From: an uncultured Collinsella sp. | Lineage (GTDB): Bacteria > Actinomycetota > Coriobacteriia > Coriobacteriales > Coriobacteriaceae | DNA length: 54,205 bases | Direction of reading: 5' to 3' | Assembly: GCA_902492235.1 (NCBI GenBank) | Contig: CABUKS010000016.1 | Span: 1 to 54,205, forward strand | Shown: positions 7,318-15,985 of the stretch, one piece after another | Numbering within the stretch: the first letter of the stretch is position 1 | Layout: each line of letters starts with the position of its first letter | The notes under the pieces: generated by a model | Database searches by the model: none | What the model was told of the DNA's origin: nothing | The model's input: only the letters and a program-made list of their open reading frames with translations | Made by a program: the position numbers and the translations under genes

Positions 7318-10300
7318 TTAGCCCAGCAGGTCGATGACGTTGAAGCCGGCGTTGCTCTTGGCGATGACATCGCGGCCGCCAAAGACACAGGTCGGCGATT
7401 CGGCCGCGATGCGCGTGACGTCGGCGCCGAGCGTGCGCAGCTCACCGGGCGTGGCAGCGAGCATCTGGGCGCGGCGCTCCTCGCGTGCGTGCGGATCGAG
7501 CCCAGCCAGGTAGGTCGTGTTGCGGCGCTTGGTGAGCGCGTACGGCTTCACCGGCGCGTCCATGCCGCTCACGCAGCTCACGATAAAGCCCTCAAAGGCG
7601 GCCTCGTCGGGCTCAAAGCTGCCGAGCCATTCACCGGCGCGTTCCACGCGCTCAATCGAGGGGTCGATTGCCGGGTCGCGGTAGGTGTAGAACGCCGTCT
7701 GGCGCTCGCCGGCTGCGCGGAATCCGCAGCCGTACGCACCGCCCTTCACGCGAATCTCGTTCCACAGGTAATCGTAGGAGAGCGCGTTGGCAGCAACCGC
7801 CCAGGCACCCGTCACGTCAATGCCCAGGCGACGCGGATCGCACGCACGCGCGGCAAAGCAGATGTCGCTGGGGATCACGAAAGCCTCGTGGCGGTCGCAC
7901 GGCGTCGGCACCGCGAGCGCGCCGCGGTCGGCACCATCGCCCGCACCCAGTCCCAGGTCACCCGCGGCATCCCAGTACGCGTCAAAGTCCTCGTCGCTGC
8001 CGGTAAAGCTCGCCATGCAGCCGTCGGCCACAAAGATGCGGCCTGCCAGCTCGGTAAGCTTGGCGCGCAGGCCGTCCAGGCGCTCGTCAAAGTGCTCGAG
8101 CAGATCGCGCAGGAACAGATAGAAATCCACGCCCGAGAGCTGCTCACGCACCACGGCCGAAGGCGAGCTGTAGCTCATCGCGCGACCGAGCGCCGCCGAG
8201 TGGCCGTTGTTGATAAAGCCCTGCTCAAGCCCAATGCGAATCTGCGTGAGCACGTCGCGCACGCGGTCGGCGTCGGCGTTTGCCAAAAGCGTGCTCGACC
8301 ATACCTCGCGCGGCAGACTCGCCAGCGCATCGATCTTCTCGGACAGGGCGCCGGCGCTCACCAGCAGGTAGGGGCGCACGCCGTCCACGTCGGGCTGCGT
8401 CATGACTTCGGTCGTAAAGCTCAAAAAGCCGAGCTTGCCAGCGAGCAAGTTGTCGAGTTCCTCGGCCGAGTGCTCGCGCGTGGGCAGCTGCTTAAGCAGG
8501 CGGCAGAGCAGTGTCACATAGGGCAGGTCCTCAAACGCGACGCAGCTCAGGTCGAAATACTGCATGGCGTAGGCCAGACGGTTGGTGGGGATGTCGTGGC
8601 GCAGGCAGGGGATGGGCGTGGTCGTGTCTACGACCAGCGGCGGCTCGGGGCGCGCCTCGCCAATGTCGGACACGCGCAGGCGCGGCAGCGTGGCCTTGGC
8701 CTCGGGCGTGTCTTCTACCTCCTGCGCGGCACGCAGCGCGGCCGTGCGCTCGACCACGTCGGCCAGCTCGGCATCGGTCATGGCATCGCGCTTGGCTGCC
8801 AGCTCGGCGGCCTCGGCACCCTCCGAACCCTCGGCGGCGTCCACCGGCACCAGCTCGACCAGTGCCATGTGGTCGTTTTCCAGCACCAGCTCGCGCAGCA
8901 GGTCCTCAAAATAGCTGCCGTCCAGCTCGCTGCGCAGCTCCTCGTACACCGGGCCGTACTTGAGCGCCAGCGTCGCGGCGTCGTCATCGTAGAGCCACGT
9001 GCTCAGCGCGTCGCACGCAATGGCCACGCCGTCGGCGATGCCGTAGTCGCGCTGACGCAGGTCGTATTCGTTGCTGCTGATGATGGCTTCCAGGCGCTCG
9101 CGCGGAACGCCATGCTCGCATAGGTCGCGGCAGGCGTCCTGGAACACGCGGCGCAGCTCGCGCGCCACGCCGGGCTGTGCGTTTTGCAGCATGATGAGCT
9201 CGTAGGGCTGCAGGCTCTCGGCCGCGGTGTAGCTCACCACGTTGCCGCCCAGGCCGGCGGCCAGAATGGCCTTCTTAACCGGCGCTTCGTTGGAGCCCAG
9301 CAGTGCCTCAAACAGGATGTCCGCCGCGATCGTGCGCTTGCGATCGAGCGCACTGCCCAGCACCAGGCCCAGGCCCACCAGGGCGTTCTCGGGCGTGGTG
9401 GCCATCTCGATGCGCTTGTACTCGCAGGTCACGGGTGCCTGCACGCCCAGTGGATTGGGTGCCAGCGCGGACGGGTCCTCGCCGGCGGCAACGGCGGCGT
9501 CCATGCGGCGGCTCGCAGCGCTCGGCTGCGACAGATAGCGCTCGTCCAAAAACGCCAGCGCGCGGTCCACATCCAGGTCGCCGTAGAGCGTTATATAAGA
9601 GTTGGAAGGATTGTAGTGGCGCGCGTGCGTGTCCAGGAACTGCTCGTAGGTGAGCGCGGGAATCGCGCGCGGGTCGCCACCGCTCTCGTGCGCATAGGCG
9701 GTGTCGGGATAGAGCGCGGAGTTGACGGCATCGTCCAGCACGCTCATGGGGTCGGACAGCGCACCCTTCATCTCGTTGAACACCACGCCGTTATAGCGCA
9801 GCGTGCCCTCGCGCAGGCTCGCGGAGCTGCCCTTGCCCTCGGCGCCCTCCGGCAGGTCCAGCTCGTAGTGCCAGCCCTCCTGCTCAAAAATGGTTGGCTT
9901 GGTATAGATGGCCGGGTTGAACACCGCGTCCAGGTACACGTCCATCAGGTTGTACAGATCCTGCTCGTTGGTGGTGGCAACGGGGTAGATGGTCTTGTCG
10001 GGGTAGGTCATGGCGTTGAGGAACGTTTGCATGGAGCTTTTAATCAGGTCCACGAACGGCTCCTTGACGGGGAATTTGGCCGATCCGCACAGTACCGAGT
10101 GCTCAAGAATATGAAACACGCCGGTGGAATCGGCCGGCGGCGTCTTAAAGCCAATGGCAAAGGCCTTGTTTTCGTCGTCGCATGCCAGGTACAGCAGGCG
10201 AGCGCCCGAGGCAGTGTGGCGCAGCACGTAGGCGTCCGAGTCGAGCTCGGGCACGGTCTCGCGGCGCTCGACGGCAAAACCGTGGCAGGTGGTACCGGGT

Positions 10301-10350
10301 ACCAGCAGCGCGGCAGCAGCGGCGCGCGGATCGGTTGAGGTGGTGGACAT
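7318..10350 (-). CDS. M16C-family zinc metallopeptidase (presequence-protease-like)
   Basis: A 1010-aa pitrilysin-like peptidase. The inverted zinc motif HXXEH is HILEH at residues 80-84, followed by SVLCGSAKFPVKEPF, which is typical of the M16C (PreP/insulinase-like) branch. The distal zinc-ligand glutamate is probably in VVFNEMKGALSDP (about 180). The length matches a two-half M16C protein with its associated C-terminal domains. It should degrade short peptides; no signal peptide is visible, so it is probably cytosolic. The ATG at 10350 is preceded by AAAGGAG at a good distance. The open frame runs 69 codons further upstream but without recognisable sequence. Confidence 0.92.
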   Translation of the reverse strand: MSTTSTDPRAAAAALLVPGTTCHGFAVERRETVPELDSDAYVLRHTASGARLLYLACDDENKAFAIGFKTPPADSTGVFHILEHSVLCGSAKFPVKEPFVDLIKSSMQTFLNAMTYPDKTIYPVATTNEQDLYNLMDVYLDAVFNPAIYTKPTIFEQEGWHYELDLPEGAEGKGSSASLREGTLRYNGVVFNEMKGALSDPMSVLDDAVNSALYPDTAYAHESGGDPRAIPALTYEQFLDTHARHYNPSNSYITLYGDLDVDRALAFLDERYLSQPSAASRRMDAAVAAGEDPSALAPNPLGVQAPVTCEYKRIEMATTPENALVGLGLVLGSALDRKRTIAADILFEALLGSNEAPVKKAILAAGLGGNVVSYTAAESLQPYELIMLQNAQPGVARELRRVFQDACRDLCEHGVPRERLEAIISSNEYDLRQRDYGIADGVAIACDALSTWLYDDDAATLALKYGPVYEELRSELDGSYFEDLLRELVLENDHMALVELVPVDAAEGSEGAEAAELAAKRDAMTDAELADVVERTAALRAAQEVEDTPEAKATLPRLRVSDIGEARPEPPLVVDTTTPIPCLRHDIPTNRLAYAMQYFDLSCVAFEDLPYVTLLCRLLKQLPTREHSAEELDNLLAGKLGFLSFTTEVMTQPDVDGVRPYLLVSAGALSEKIDALASLPREVWSSTLLANADADRVRDVLTQIRIGLEQGFINNGHSAALGRAMSYSSPSAVVREQLSGVDFYLFLRDLLEHFDERLDGLRAKLTELAGRIFVADGCMASFTGSDEDFDAYWDAAGDLGLGAGDGADRGALAVPTPCDRHEAFVIPSDICFAARACDPRRLGIDVTGAWAVAANALSYDYLWNEIRVKGGAYGCGFRAAGERQTAFYTYRDPAIDPSIERVERAGEWLGSFEPDEAAFEGFIVSCVSGMDAPVKPYALTKRRNTTYLAGLDPHAREERRAQMLAATPGELRTLGADVTRIAAESPTCVFGGRDVIAKSNAGFNVIDLLG

Positions 10351-10514
10351 ATGCAGTCTCCTTTGACGCCCCGGCGGGGGCGAATCGAGTCGAATCCTCG
10401 AGAGTATACCCATATGGGGCCGCGACCCTGCGGCGAACTGGAGACGATGCAGCCGGATTGGGCATAGGTCCCGCGTGCCCGCCGCGCGAGCGTGGAAACT
10501 TGGACGCCTATCGA
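10351..10514. other. gene-free stretch upstream of the M16 gene
   Basis: This segment holds the ribosome-binding site of the M16 gene and presumably its promoter. I see no gene or strong repeat until the repeat family that begins at 10515. Confidence 0.4.
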
Positions 10515-10610
10515 ATGAGAGTGGATTTTCGGACGGAATCAGCCTCAAAACGCCCAAATACCGTCCAAATATCCACCCTCATTTCCCGACCGTCCAAAAT
10601 CCACGCTCAT
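10515..10610. repeat. three-copy CCGTCCAAAATCCACNCTCAT repeat
   Basis: An inverted copy lies at 10515-10536 and two direct copies at 10561-10582 and 10590-10610. The two direct copies are 29 bp apart. The inverted copy can pair with either direct copy, giving alternative hairpins. No ORF with coding character covers it. Confidence 0.65.
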
Positions 10611-10652
10611 CCGCCGCCCGCACATCTCTCATCTCTCATTCGTCACTAATAC

Positions 10653-10853
10653 GAGAGATAACTGAAAGACGAGAGATAACTGAGCAGCAAAGAGACAAGC
10701 AATCATGGTGTTGTCTCAATACTGATTGTTCTACCAGCAAAAACATGTTTAAATGAAACAGATGGCAGACATCTTTTCTTTCATCTCTCACTTATCTCTA
10801 ATATGAGAGATAGCAGAAAGATGAGAGATAATTACGAGAGATAACTGAGAGAC
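10653..10853. repeat. 18-bp GAGAGATAACTGAAAGAC direct repeats
   Basis: Adjacent copies at 10653-10670 and 10671-10688 are followed, after about 116 bp, by copies at 10805-10822, 10823-10835 (partial) and 10836-10853. Inverted CATCTCTCA-type fragments lie at 10623-10640 and 10782-10790. The set ends about 50 bp before the AlbA_2 gene, so it may be an autoregulatory operator array. Confidence 0.65.
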
Positions 10854-10906
10854 GAAGGAAATCTATTCGTGGCATTCTCCGCCGGGCCGAGCGAAAGGAC
10901 ATGCAG

Positions 10907-12373
10907 ATGAACGAAAACGAGCTAACCGGTCTGCTCGAGTCTTTAAGGCGCATGGGCTCGGACGATCTTAACGTCGAGGTCAAGGAGAGCGCCACGACGC
11001 TTTCCCGCGACGTATGGGAAACGGTTAGCGCATTCGCGAATACCGCTGGCGGAATTATCGTGCTCGGCGTGAGCGAGCGCGCGGGCTTTGTCCCGGTTGA
11101 GAACTTTGAGACCGAGAAGGTGCTCAACCAATTCGTAGCGGGCATGGGTGATGCCGGCGGTCGCGGAAAACTGGCCAATCCGCCCAAATACACCATTGAA
11201 CGCGTGGAGCTCCAGGGCACCGTGGTTCTGGTCATCACAATTGAGGAGCTCGACCCGTCGAGCAAGCCTTGTTATGTCATAGAGCGGGGCGCTCAAGGCG
11301 GCAGCTACAAACGCATCGATGACAAAGATGTTCCGCTTTCGTCGACCGAGGTTTTGGCACTGTCGTCATACGAGCGGACGAGTCCTAGCGATCGCGATGC
11401 AGTGCCCGGCGCGGTTGCAGGCGATCTTGACGAGGCACTGGTCGACCGTACGATAGATCGGGCTTTCTCGTTGACGCCTCGGGCAATGCGCGGCGCGCCG
11501 GACAAACAAACGAAGCTGGAGCGCCTAAATTTCCTTGATTCCCAGGGCAATGTCACCAAGGCTGGACTCCTAGTTGCGGGCACCTACCCTCAGCAGTTTT
11601 ATCCCAAGCTCTTTATCGACATGGCTGTCTATGCGGGGACCCGGAAAGGCACGGCGGGGTCGCTGAGGTTCATGGACCGCACAATCTGTGAGGGAACGTT
11701 GGGCGAGATGATTTCGGATGCTGTCGCGGCCGTCGCCAAGAATTTGCGGCGAACCTCGACCGTCCAAGGCGTCTCGCGTGTCGACTCGCTGGAGATTCCC
11801 GAGGAGGTTCTGCGCGAGGCAATCGCCAACGCCGTAATCCATCGAGAATACGGGGATCGGTCCTGTGGACAATCGATTGCCGTCGACGTCTTTGACGATC
11901 GTGTCGAGGTGACGAATCCTGGCGGCCTTTACGGGGGAAAGACTCGCGAGAACTTGTTTGACGGCAGCTCCCGATGCCGTAACGCGACGCTCGTGAAACT
12001 CATGTCGATTGTCCCGCTGCCGGATGGCGCAGGTTCGCCGGCTGAGGGCAATGGCTCGGGCATCCCGATGATGATCGATGCCATGCGCGCGCATGGTCTG
12101 GCCGAGCCCCTGTTCTGCCCGGGGTTCGATCGGTTCAAGGTCGTACTTTACCGTTCAAAGATCGAGCCGGTCGATCATGGCGGGGGCTTAATTGTGACGG
12201 CACTCAAACACTACGGCGAGCTGGGGACGCGTGAGCTGGCAGAACGCACGGGGCTTACAATTTCCCAGGTTAGGTCGCGCGTCAACGCGCTCATTGCTCA
12301 AGGCGAGCTTGAGCCCACGGCGCCGGCGACGAGCCGCAACCGCAAGTATCGACTGTCAGAGCGCGTGGAATAA
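10907..12373 (+). CDS. AlbA_2 (Schlafen-like) ATP-binding regulator
   Basis: A 488-aa protein of the COG2865 type. The N-terminal AlbA_2/Schlafen-like domain (about 15-140) includes NVEVKESA and ETVSAFANTAGGIIVLGV. The middle segment contains TKAGLLVAGTYP. A GHKL-type ATP-binding region (about 290-400) includes REAIANAVIHREY and NPGGLYGG. The C-terminus is a predicted winged helix (ELGTRELAERTGLTISQVRSRVNALI). The ATG at 10907 is preferred over 10901 because AAAGGA at 10891-10896 is then properly spaced. The family is linked to transcription control and sometimes to defence or mobile DNA. The base composition is less GC-rich than the neighbours, and an array of direct repeats sits just upstream. 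Confidence 0.8.
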   Translation: MNENELTGLLESLRRMGSDDLNVEVKESATTLSRDVWETVSAFANTAGGIIVLGVSERAGFVPVENFETEKVLNQFVAGMGDAGGRGKLANPPKYTIERVELQGTVVLVITIEELDPSSKPCYVIERGAQGGSYKRIDDKDVPLSSTEVLALSSYERTSPSDRDAVPGAVAGDLDEALVDRTIDRAFSLTPRAMRGAPDKQTKLERLNFLDSQGNVTKAGLLVAGTYPQQFYPKLFIDMAVYAGTRKGTAGSLRFMDRTICEGTLGEMISDAVAAVAKNLRRTSTVQGVSRVDSLEIPEEVLREAIANAVIHREYGDRSCGQSIAVDVFDDRVEVTNPGGLYGGKTRENLFDGSSRCRNATLVKLMSIVPLPDGAGSPAEGNGSGIPMMIDAMRAHGLAEPLFCPGFDRFKVVLYRSKIEPVDHGGGLIVTALKHYGELGTRELAERTGLTISQVRSRVNALIAQGELEPTAPATSRNRKYRLSERVE

Positions 12374-12378
12374 ATGCG

Positions 12379-12428
12379 TTAGTGGACGAGGCGACCCAAT
12401 AATCGACCCTCAATTGGCGCCCACTAAG
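12379..12428. repeat. weak inverted repeat between convergent genes
   Basis: TTAGTGGACG (12379-12388) pairs with CGCCCACTAA (12419-12428) with one mismatch. It lacks a T-tract, so it is not a clear terminator. Confidence 0.35.
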
Positions 12429-12473
12429 GTAAAGCGGTTGTTGCTCAGTCGACGGTGATGCTGAAGACTCGGC

Positions 12474-12965
12474 TTACGCCGGCATGGCCCCGAACCCGTC
12501 CATCAAGAACAGCCTAAGAACCAGCTTGATGACATATCCCGGTTTGACTTCTGCCGCGTCAAAGACGTGGCGCTCGGCGAGCTCGCTGCAGTATGCATAG
12601 ATGTCGCGGATAAGGTCCGCGCCCGAAAGCGTAAACATGTAGCCTGCGTCCGAAAGCGCATTGGGCGCGGCGGGCAACTTGGCCATGTGGCAGAACGTTT
12701 GCAGGTCGGGCGCCATAACATTCTGGTAGTCGAGGTGGCCGTTGGCATCCTGTTCGGCAAGCTCCAATTGGCGCACAAAATCCAGCGCCGCTGCTAACAC
12801 AAAGCTCGGTGTAGGCGCATTGACGTCCTGAGTGGTCGCCACAAGCCTGCCCGCCGCCTGCGTGACAAGCCAAGCGACCTCGCGCTGGCAGCGCACGGCC
12901 TTGCGCGTAACCGGCTTGATGGACGAAGAAGAAACGCTCCCCTTAGGCGGATTCGAAACAGCCAT
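12474..12965 (-). CDS. hypothetical protein
   Basis: A 163-aa protein with no domain I recognise. The N-terminal 20 residues are Ser/Pro/Lys-rich (KGSVSSSSIKPVT). The rest looks like a soluble alpha-helical protein, with stretches such as REVAWLVTQAAGRLV, FVLAAALDFVRQLELAEQD and ELAERHVFDAAEVKPGYVIKLVLRLF. There is no signal peptide or membrane segment. GGGAGG lies about 7 bp before the ATG, which supports it being a real gene. It is convergent with the AlbA_2 gene and divergent from the HNH endonuclease. The C-terminal helix resembles histone-like or DUF1931-type helices only vaguely, so no function is proposed. Confidence 0.65.
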   Translation of the reverse strand: MAVSNPPKGSVSSSSIKPVTRKAVRCQREVAWLVTQAAGRLVATTQDVNAPTPSFVLAAALDFVRQLELAEQDANGHLDYQNVMAPDLQTFCHMAKLPAAPNALSDAGYMFTLSGADLIRDIYAYCSELAERHVFDAAEVKPGYVIKLVLRLFLMDGFGAMPA

Positions 12966-13180
12966 AAGACCCTCCCATGAACGACCCGGTCCAACAAGCC
13001 CGGATGAAACACGTGCTACATCAGTATACAGGGAAGTGGGGCAGCGGGGTACAAACGCGCCAGCGGCAAACCGAGAGCATCAACGATGTGCCGATCGCGG
13101 AATGAGATCTCGTAATAATTGACTCTCGGCCATATTATTGAGTGGCATGACTCGCGTTCGTATGGTTGTAGGTGCTGGCG

Positions 13181-14263
13181 ATGAACGACATTGACCTTGC
13201 TCTTCCGTTGATGGATGGACCAAGCTATGACCGCGCCTGCAGTCTCGTGCCTTCCGAATACGTTGAGGCATGGGAGTGGTTTCTGGGTGAGGAACAGCGC
13301 GGCGGCGTTTGGACCAGCCTTCCGCACCACACCAAGGAAGATAGCCCTCAGTATCAGTATCGTTTGAGAATTGGCTCGGACTTCTTTCCCGTAACGCGGG
13401 ATTCAGGGATCTTCTGGCCGGGCCAGGATCGGGTGAAGCAAGATCCCAATAAGATCTTTGCGCTTTCGGTCCATAACTCTAAAAAGAGCTTCTACACCGA
13501 TGTACCTCAGCTCTATTTGGACGATGGTACGTGGGTCATTAAGTATTCGGTCCAAGCGCCAGGCGCCGTTGGTTCTCGAGACCAGAATTACAACCGTAAA
13601 ATGCTCAACTGCATGGAATGTGGCGTTCCAGTCGGAGTCATATTTGCAACCGAGGTGGGCTACAAGGTGCTCGGCCTTGCGTTTGTTGAACGGTTCGAGC
13701 CCGAAAACGGATGGTTTGTTCTGCACGGTCCTGTTCATAAAGGCGGACCGGACCCCCGTTTTGCGCCCGACATGAGCTATCTGAAGCACATGCCCGTCGA
13801 TATTGAGTTTGCCGGACAGGGTACGACCGACGACGAAAAGGTCCGCTATGCGTTAAGGCGCGAGCGATTGGGGCAGCAATGGTTCCGCAAGCAGCTCGTT
13901 GCCGCCTATGATGGCCGTTGCGCGGTGTCGGACTGCGGCGTCAGCGAAGCTCTGGAGGCTGCACATATCGAGAATTACTCGGGACCCAAATCGCAGGTTG
14001 CCAGCAACGGCATTCTGCTTCGGCGCGACTTACATGCTTTATTCGATGCTCATCTGATTTCGTTTGAGCCTGTTTGCGGCGAATATCGGCTGTGCGGATC
14101 GTACCTGCTGGATAAGACCGGCTACGCTTCCTTTGCGGGTGCGACGCTAAGGCAGCCGAATGAGCGTCAGTGGCGACCCAATACGGTGTTTCTTGAGGCC
14201 CATCGCATTGAGTTCGATCGCTCGGAAAAGAAGCGTGAAAAGGCGGGGCTTCTGCCGTATTAG
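13181..14263 (+). CDS. HNH endonuclease with uncharacterised N-terminal domain
   Basis: A 360-aa protein. The C-terminal part (about 225-330) is an HNH_2-type nuclease: CAVSDCGVSEALEAAHIENY, then NGILLRRDLHALFDAHLISF, giving the His, Asn and His metal-site pattern. The first 220 residues form a separate domain (QYRLRIGSDFFPVTRDSGIFWPG, WVIKYSVQAPGA, GYKVLGLAFVERF, NGWFVLHGP). Its position resembles the reader domains of modification-dependent nucleases, but I cannot assign it. I use ATG 13181; a GTG three codons upstream is possible. No methyltransferase partner is nearby. The AT-richer composition and accessory neighbours suggest acquired DNA. Confidence 0.82.
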   Translation: MNDIDLALPLMDGPSYDRACSLVPSEYVEAWEWFLGEEQRGGVWTSLPHHTKEDSPQYQYRLRIGSDFFPVTRDSGIFWPGQDRVKQDPNKIFALSVHNSKKSFYTDVPQLYLDDGTWVIKYSVQAPGAVGSRDQNYNRKMLNCMECGVPVGVIFATEVGYKVLGLAFVERFEPENGWFVLHGPVHKGGPDPRFAPDMSYLKHMPVDIEFAGQGTTDDEKVRYALRRERLGQQWFRKQLVAAYDGRCAVSDCGVSEALEAAHIENYSGPKSQVASNGILLRRDLHALFDAHLISFEPVCGEYRLCGSYLLDKTGYASFAGATLRQPNERQWRPNTVFLEAHRIEFDRSEKKREKAGLLPY

Positions 14264-14385
14264 CGTATTTGGCTTTGGCATTCTTTGACGATCGTGTTGT
14301 TTGATCGGATCGCGTGGCGATGCAATCTCGCGCATGCCCGCCGGTGCATGCTCTTCCTGTTTTGTATAGCGAGAGGGGAGCGTGT

Positions 14386-14670
14386 ATGAGCTGGCGAGGC
14401 GATATTGCGATGGGGAAGTACGGAAAACTGCCGTGTGCCCTTATAGACAACAATATGTTTCCGAGCGTAGAGGTTGATTGCGGGTCGTTTGTCGTCACCT
14501 GCCCTTGCTGCGGCTCGCAAATACCGTGTCTCGACATTCGGTTCATCGATGCGCGCGACAGGTTCAGCGACGAAGTGAGAAAACAGACAGGCGTTCATAT
14601 GCCGGTGTATCCGGAGAAATGCCCCGTTTGTGGCCTCGATATCGTGTACGACGCCGGCGACGAGGGATAG
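14386..14670 (+). CDS. small zinc-ribbon protein
   Basis: A 94-aa hypothetical protein with two CxxC knuckles: CPCCGSQIPC (about residues 44-53) and CPVCGLDI (about 84-91). Together they should bind one zinc. Such small proteins often act in nucleic-acid or protein binding, but no function is proposed. The ATG at 14386 has a GAGGGGAG site 5 bp ahead. The frame is open for 24 more codons upstream without a ribosome site. It follows the HNH gene by 122 bp and may belong to the same accessory block. Confidence 0.65.
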   Translation: MSWRGDIAMGKYGKLPCALIDNNMFPSVEVDCGSFVVTCPCCGSQIPCLDIRFIDARDRFSDEVRKQTGVHMPVYPEKCPVCGLDIVYDAGDEG

Positions 14671-14708
14671 GTGATGCGGAGGAGCTGACTGTGAAGGCCT
14701 CTCCGTCC

Positions 14709-15395
14709 CTACAAATAAATCCCCTCACCGAGCTGCTTGTGGAACTCGGCGTGATGGTCGCGTGCCCAGGTAAAGAGCGCCTGCTCAAAGTCGGTGCGTG
14801 TGGCCGGGACGCCAAAGACGCCGGCAACTTCGACGCGCACAAACTCCAGTGCCGGCAACTTGTTGATGGCAGTGAGGGCAAACGGGGACGAGGACTCTTC
14901 GAACAGATAGCGGCTGCCTTGCAGCGCGTCGCAACTGCTGCACGTGTTGCCGAGCGACGGGGCTTTGGAGGCTCGCGCGCCTACGGGCTTGTAGCCGCAG
15001 CGCTTATGAAGGTAGTCGCGGATCTCGCCCGGCACGCAGCCAAGAGCGGGCACGATGGCGAGTGCGTTGGCGTTGGCCGTGTCGATGGCAATGTGCCCGG
15101 CTTCGTTGGGCGCGTGCGTGATGGCGATGCTCTTGTCGTTATCGGTTCGATAGGGAATGCCGAAGGCCGCGACCGAGGTCTCTTTGTGACACTTCCAGCA
15201 CTCGCGCTTGCCCAGTACTAGATATATATACGGCGCTGAGGGGTCGGATCGGTCAACACCGGGCAGCCACTCGGCAAAGGGTTCGGGGTTGACGCCGCTG
15301 GGTACATACCAGATCTTCTTGGTCCGGTCCCATTTGGCGCCCAGCGCCTTGGCTTCTTCTTTGTGCGAAAAGGGGACATCGAGCTCGGTGCGCAT
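14709..15395 (-). CDS. DUF5710-domain protein
   Basis: A 228-aa protein. The first 45 residues match the DUF5710 pattern (LDVPFSHKEEAKALGAKWD, then KIWYVPSGVNPEPFAEW). This domain is often found in plasmid- or phage-linked primases and helicases. The middle holds a Cys pair in KRECWKCHKETSV and another in NTCSSCDAL, suggesting a zinc site. The remainder is not recognised. The start at 15395 is chosen because AAGGAG lies at good distance; an in-frame ATG 12 codons upstream has none. It is convergent with the zinc-ribbon gene. The actual role is unknown. Confidence 0.7.
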   Translation of the reverse strand: MRTELDVPFSHKEEAKALGAKWDRTKKIWYVPSGVNPEPFAEWLPGVDRSDPSAPYIYLVLGKRECWKCHKETSVAAFGIPYRTDNDKSIAITHAPNEAGHIAIDTANANALAIVPALGCVPGEIRDYLHKRCGYKPVGARASKAPSLGNTCSSCDALQGSRYLFEESSSPFALTAINKLPALEFVRVEVAGVFGVPATRTDFEQALFTWARDHHAEFHKQLGEGIYL

Positions 15396-15575
15396 GGCGG
15401 CTCCTTGGTGCTGCAGGTGCAAGTGGCTCAAGGATACCGCAGGGCACAGACATCGCGGCGTTTTGCTGAGAAGTTGCGGTGCGGACTGATTGGTTATGCC
15501 GATGGATAGATCGGCAAGTAGATGGTCGGCTTTTGGCTAGTTGGGCGGTTGGAACTGCCGGCGGATTTAGCGACA
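15396..15575. other. gene-free stretch between the DUF5710 gene and the tRNA-Val terminator
   Basis: Only a small hairpin (GCCGAT near 15497 with GATCGGC near 15508) stands out. It presumably also holds the promoter of the DUF5710 gene. Confidence 0.4.
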
Positions 15576-15613
15576 TAAAACAAAACAGCCCAGAGGGCAT
15601 AGCCTCTGAGCTG
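15576..15613 (-). terminator. tRNA-Val terminator
   Basis: On the minus strand CAGCTCAGAGG (15613-15603) pairs with CCTCTGGGCTG (15596-15586), with one G-U pair. TTTTGTTTT follows. It lies 8 bp downstream of the tRNA. Confidence 0.7.
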
Positions 15614-15620
15614 CGAACAT

Positions 15621-15695
15621 TTGGTGGGCGTTAGAAGATTTGAACTTCTGACCTCTTCCGTGTCAGGGAAGCGCTCTCCCCCTGAGCTAAACGCC
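15621..15695 (-). tRNA. tRNA-Val (GAC anticodon)
   Basis: Read on the minus strand, the sequence folds as a cloverleaf. The 7-bp acceptor stem is GGGCGTT/AACGCCC. The D-arm is GCTC-GAGC. The anticodon stem is CTTCC/GGAAG with loop CTGACAC, giving anticodon GAC. The T-arm is AGAAG-TTCAAAT-CTTCT. The CCA end is encoded (15621-15623). Unlike the two other tRNAs in this window, its 3' tail is not duplicated downstream. Confidence 0.93.
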
Positions 15696-15725
15696 CGATC
15701 AAGGGTGCGCAAGCGCGCAAGGGAT

Positions 15726-15754
15726 AATATAACGGAGCCTGAACTCGGTGGCAA
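15726..15754 (-). promoter_or_regulatory. tRNA-Val promoter
   Basis: On the minus strand TTGCCA (-35, 15754-15749) and TATATT (-10, 15731-15726) are 17 bp apart. They lie about 30 bp upstream of the tRNA 5' end. Confidence 0.65.
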
Positions 15755-15985
15755 GAACATTTTTAAAAATCGCTTACATTGTGGAATTCGGGGGCTTTGT
15801 CATATCCATCTCAAAAGTGCCTGCTGCCGCGATTTGGCTGTCGCATAATGCAAGGCCATTGCGGTATCGAGCTATGGAAAGACGCCTGCGGAATTGTTCT
15901 ACCGATAAGCGGACAAGCCTCCAGCTGGTGCCTTCGCCGTGGTAAGGTAAGCCGAATTGCTTCCAGACTGTTTCGGGGGAGTGGA

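Noticed and set aside
7309..9123. 604-codon plus-strand frame opposite the M16 peptidase
   Set aside because: It has no ribosome-binding site or domain, and the minus strand carries a clear M16 peptidase.
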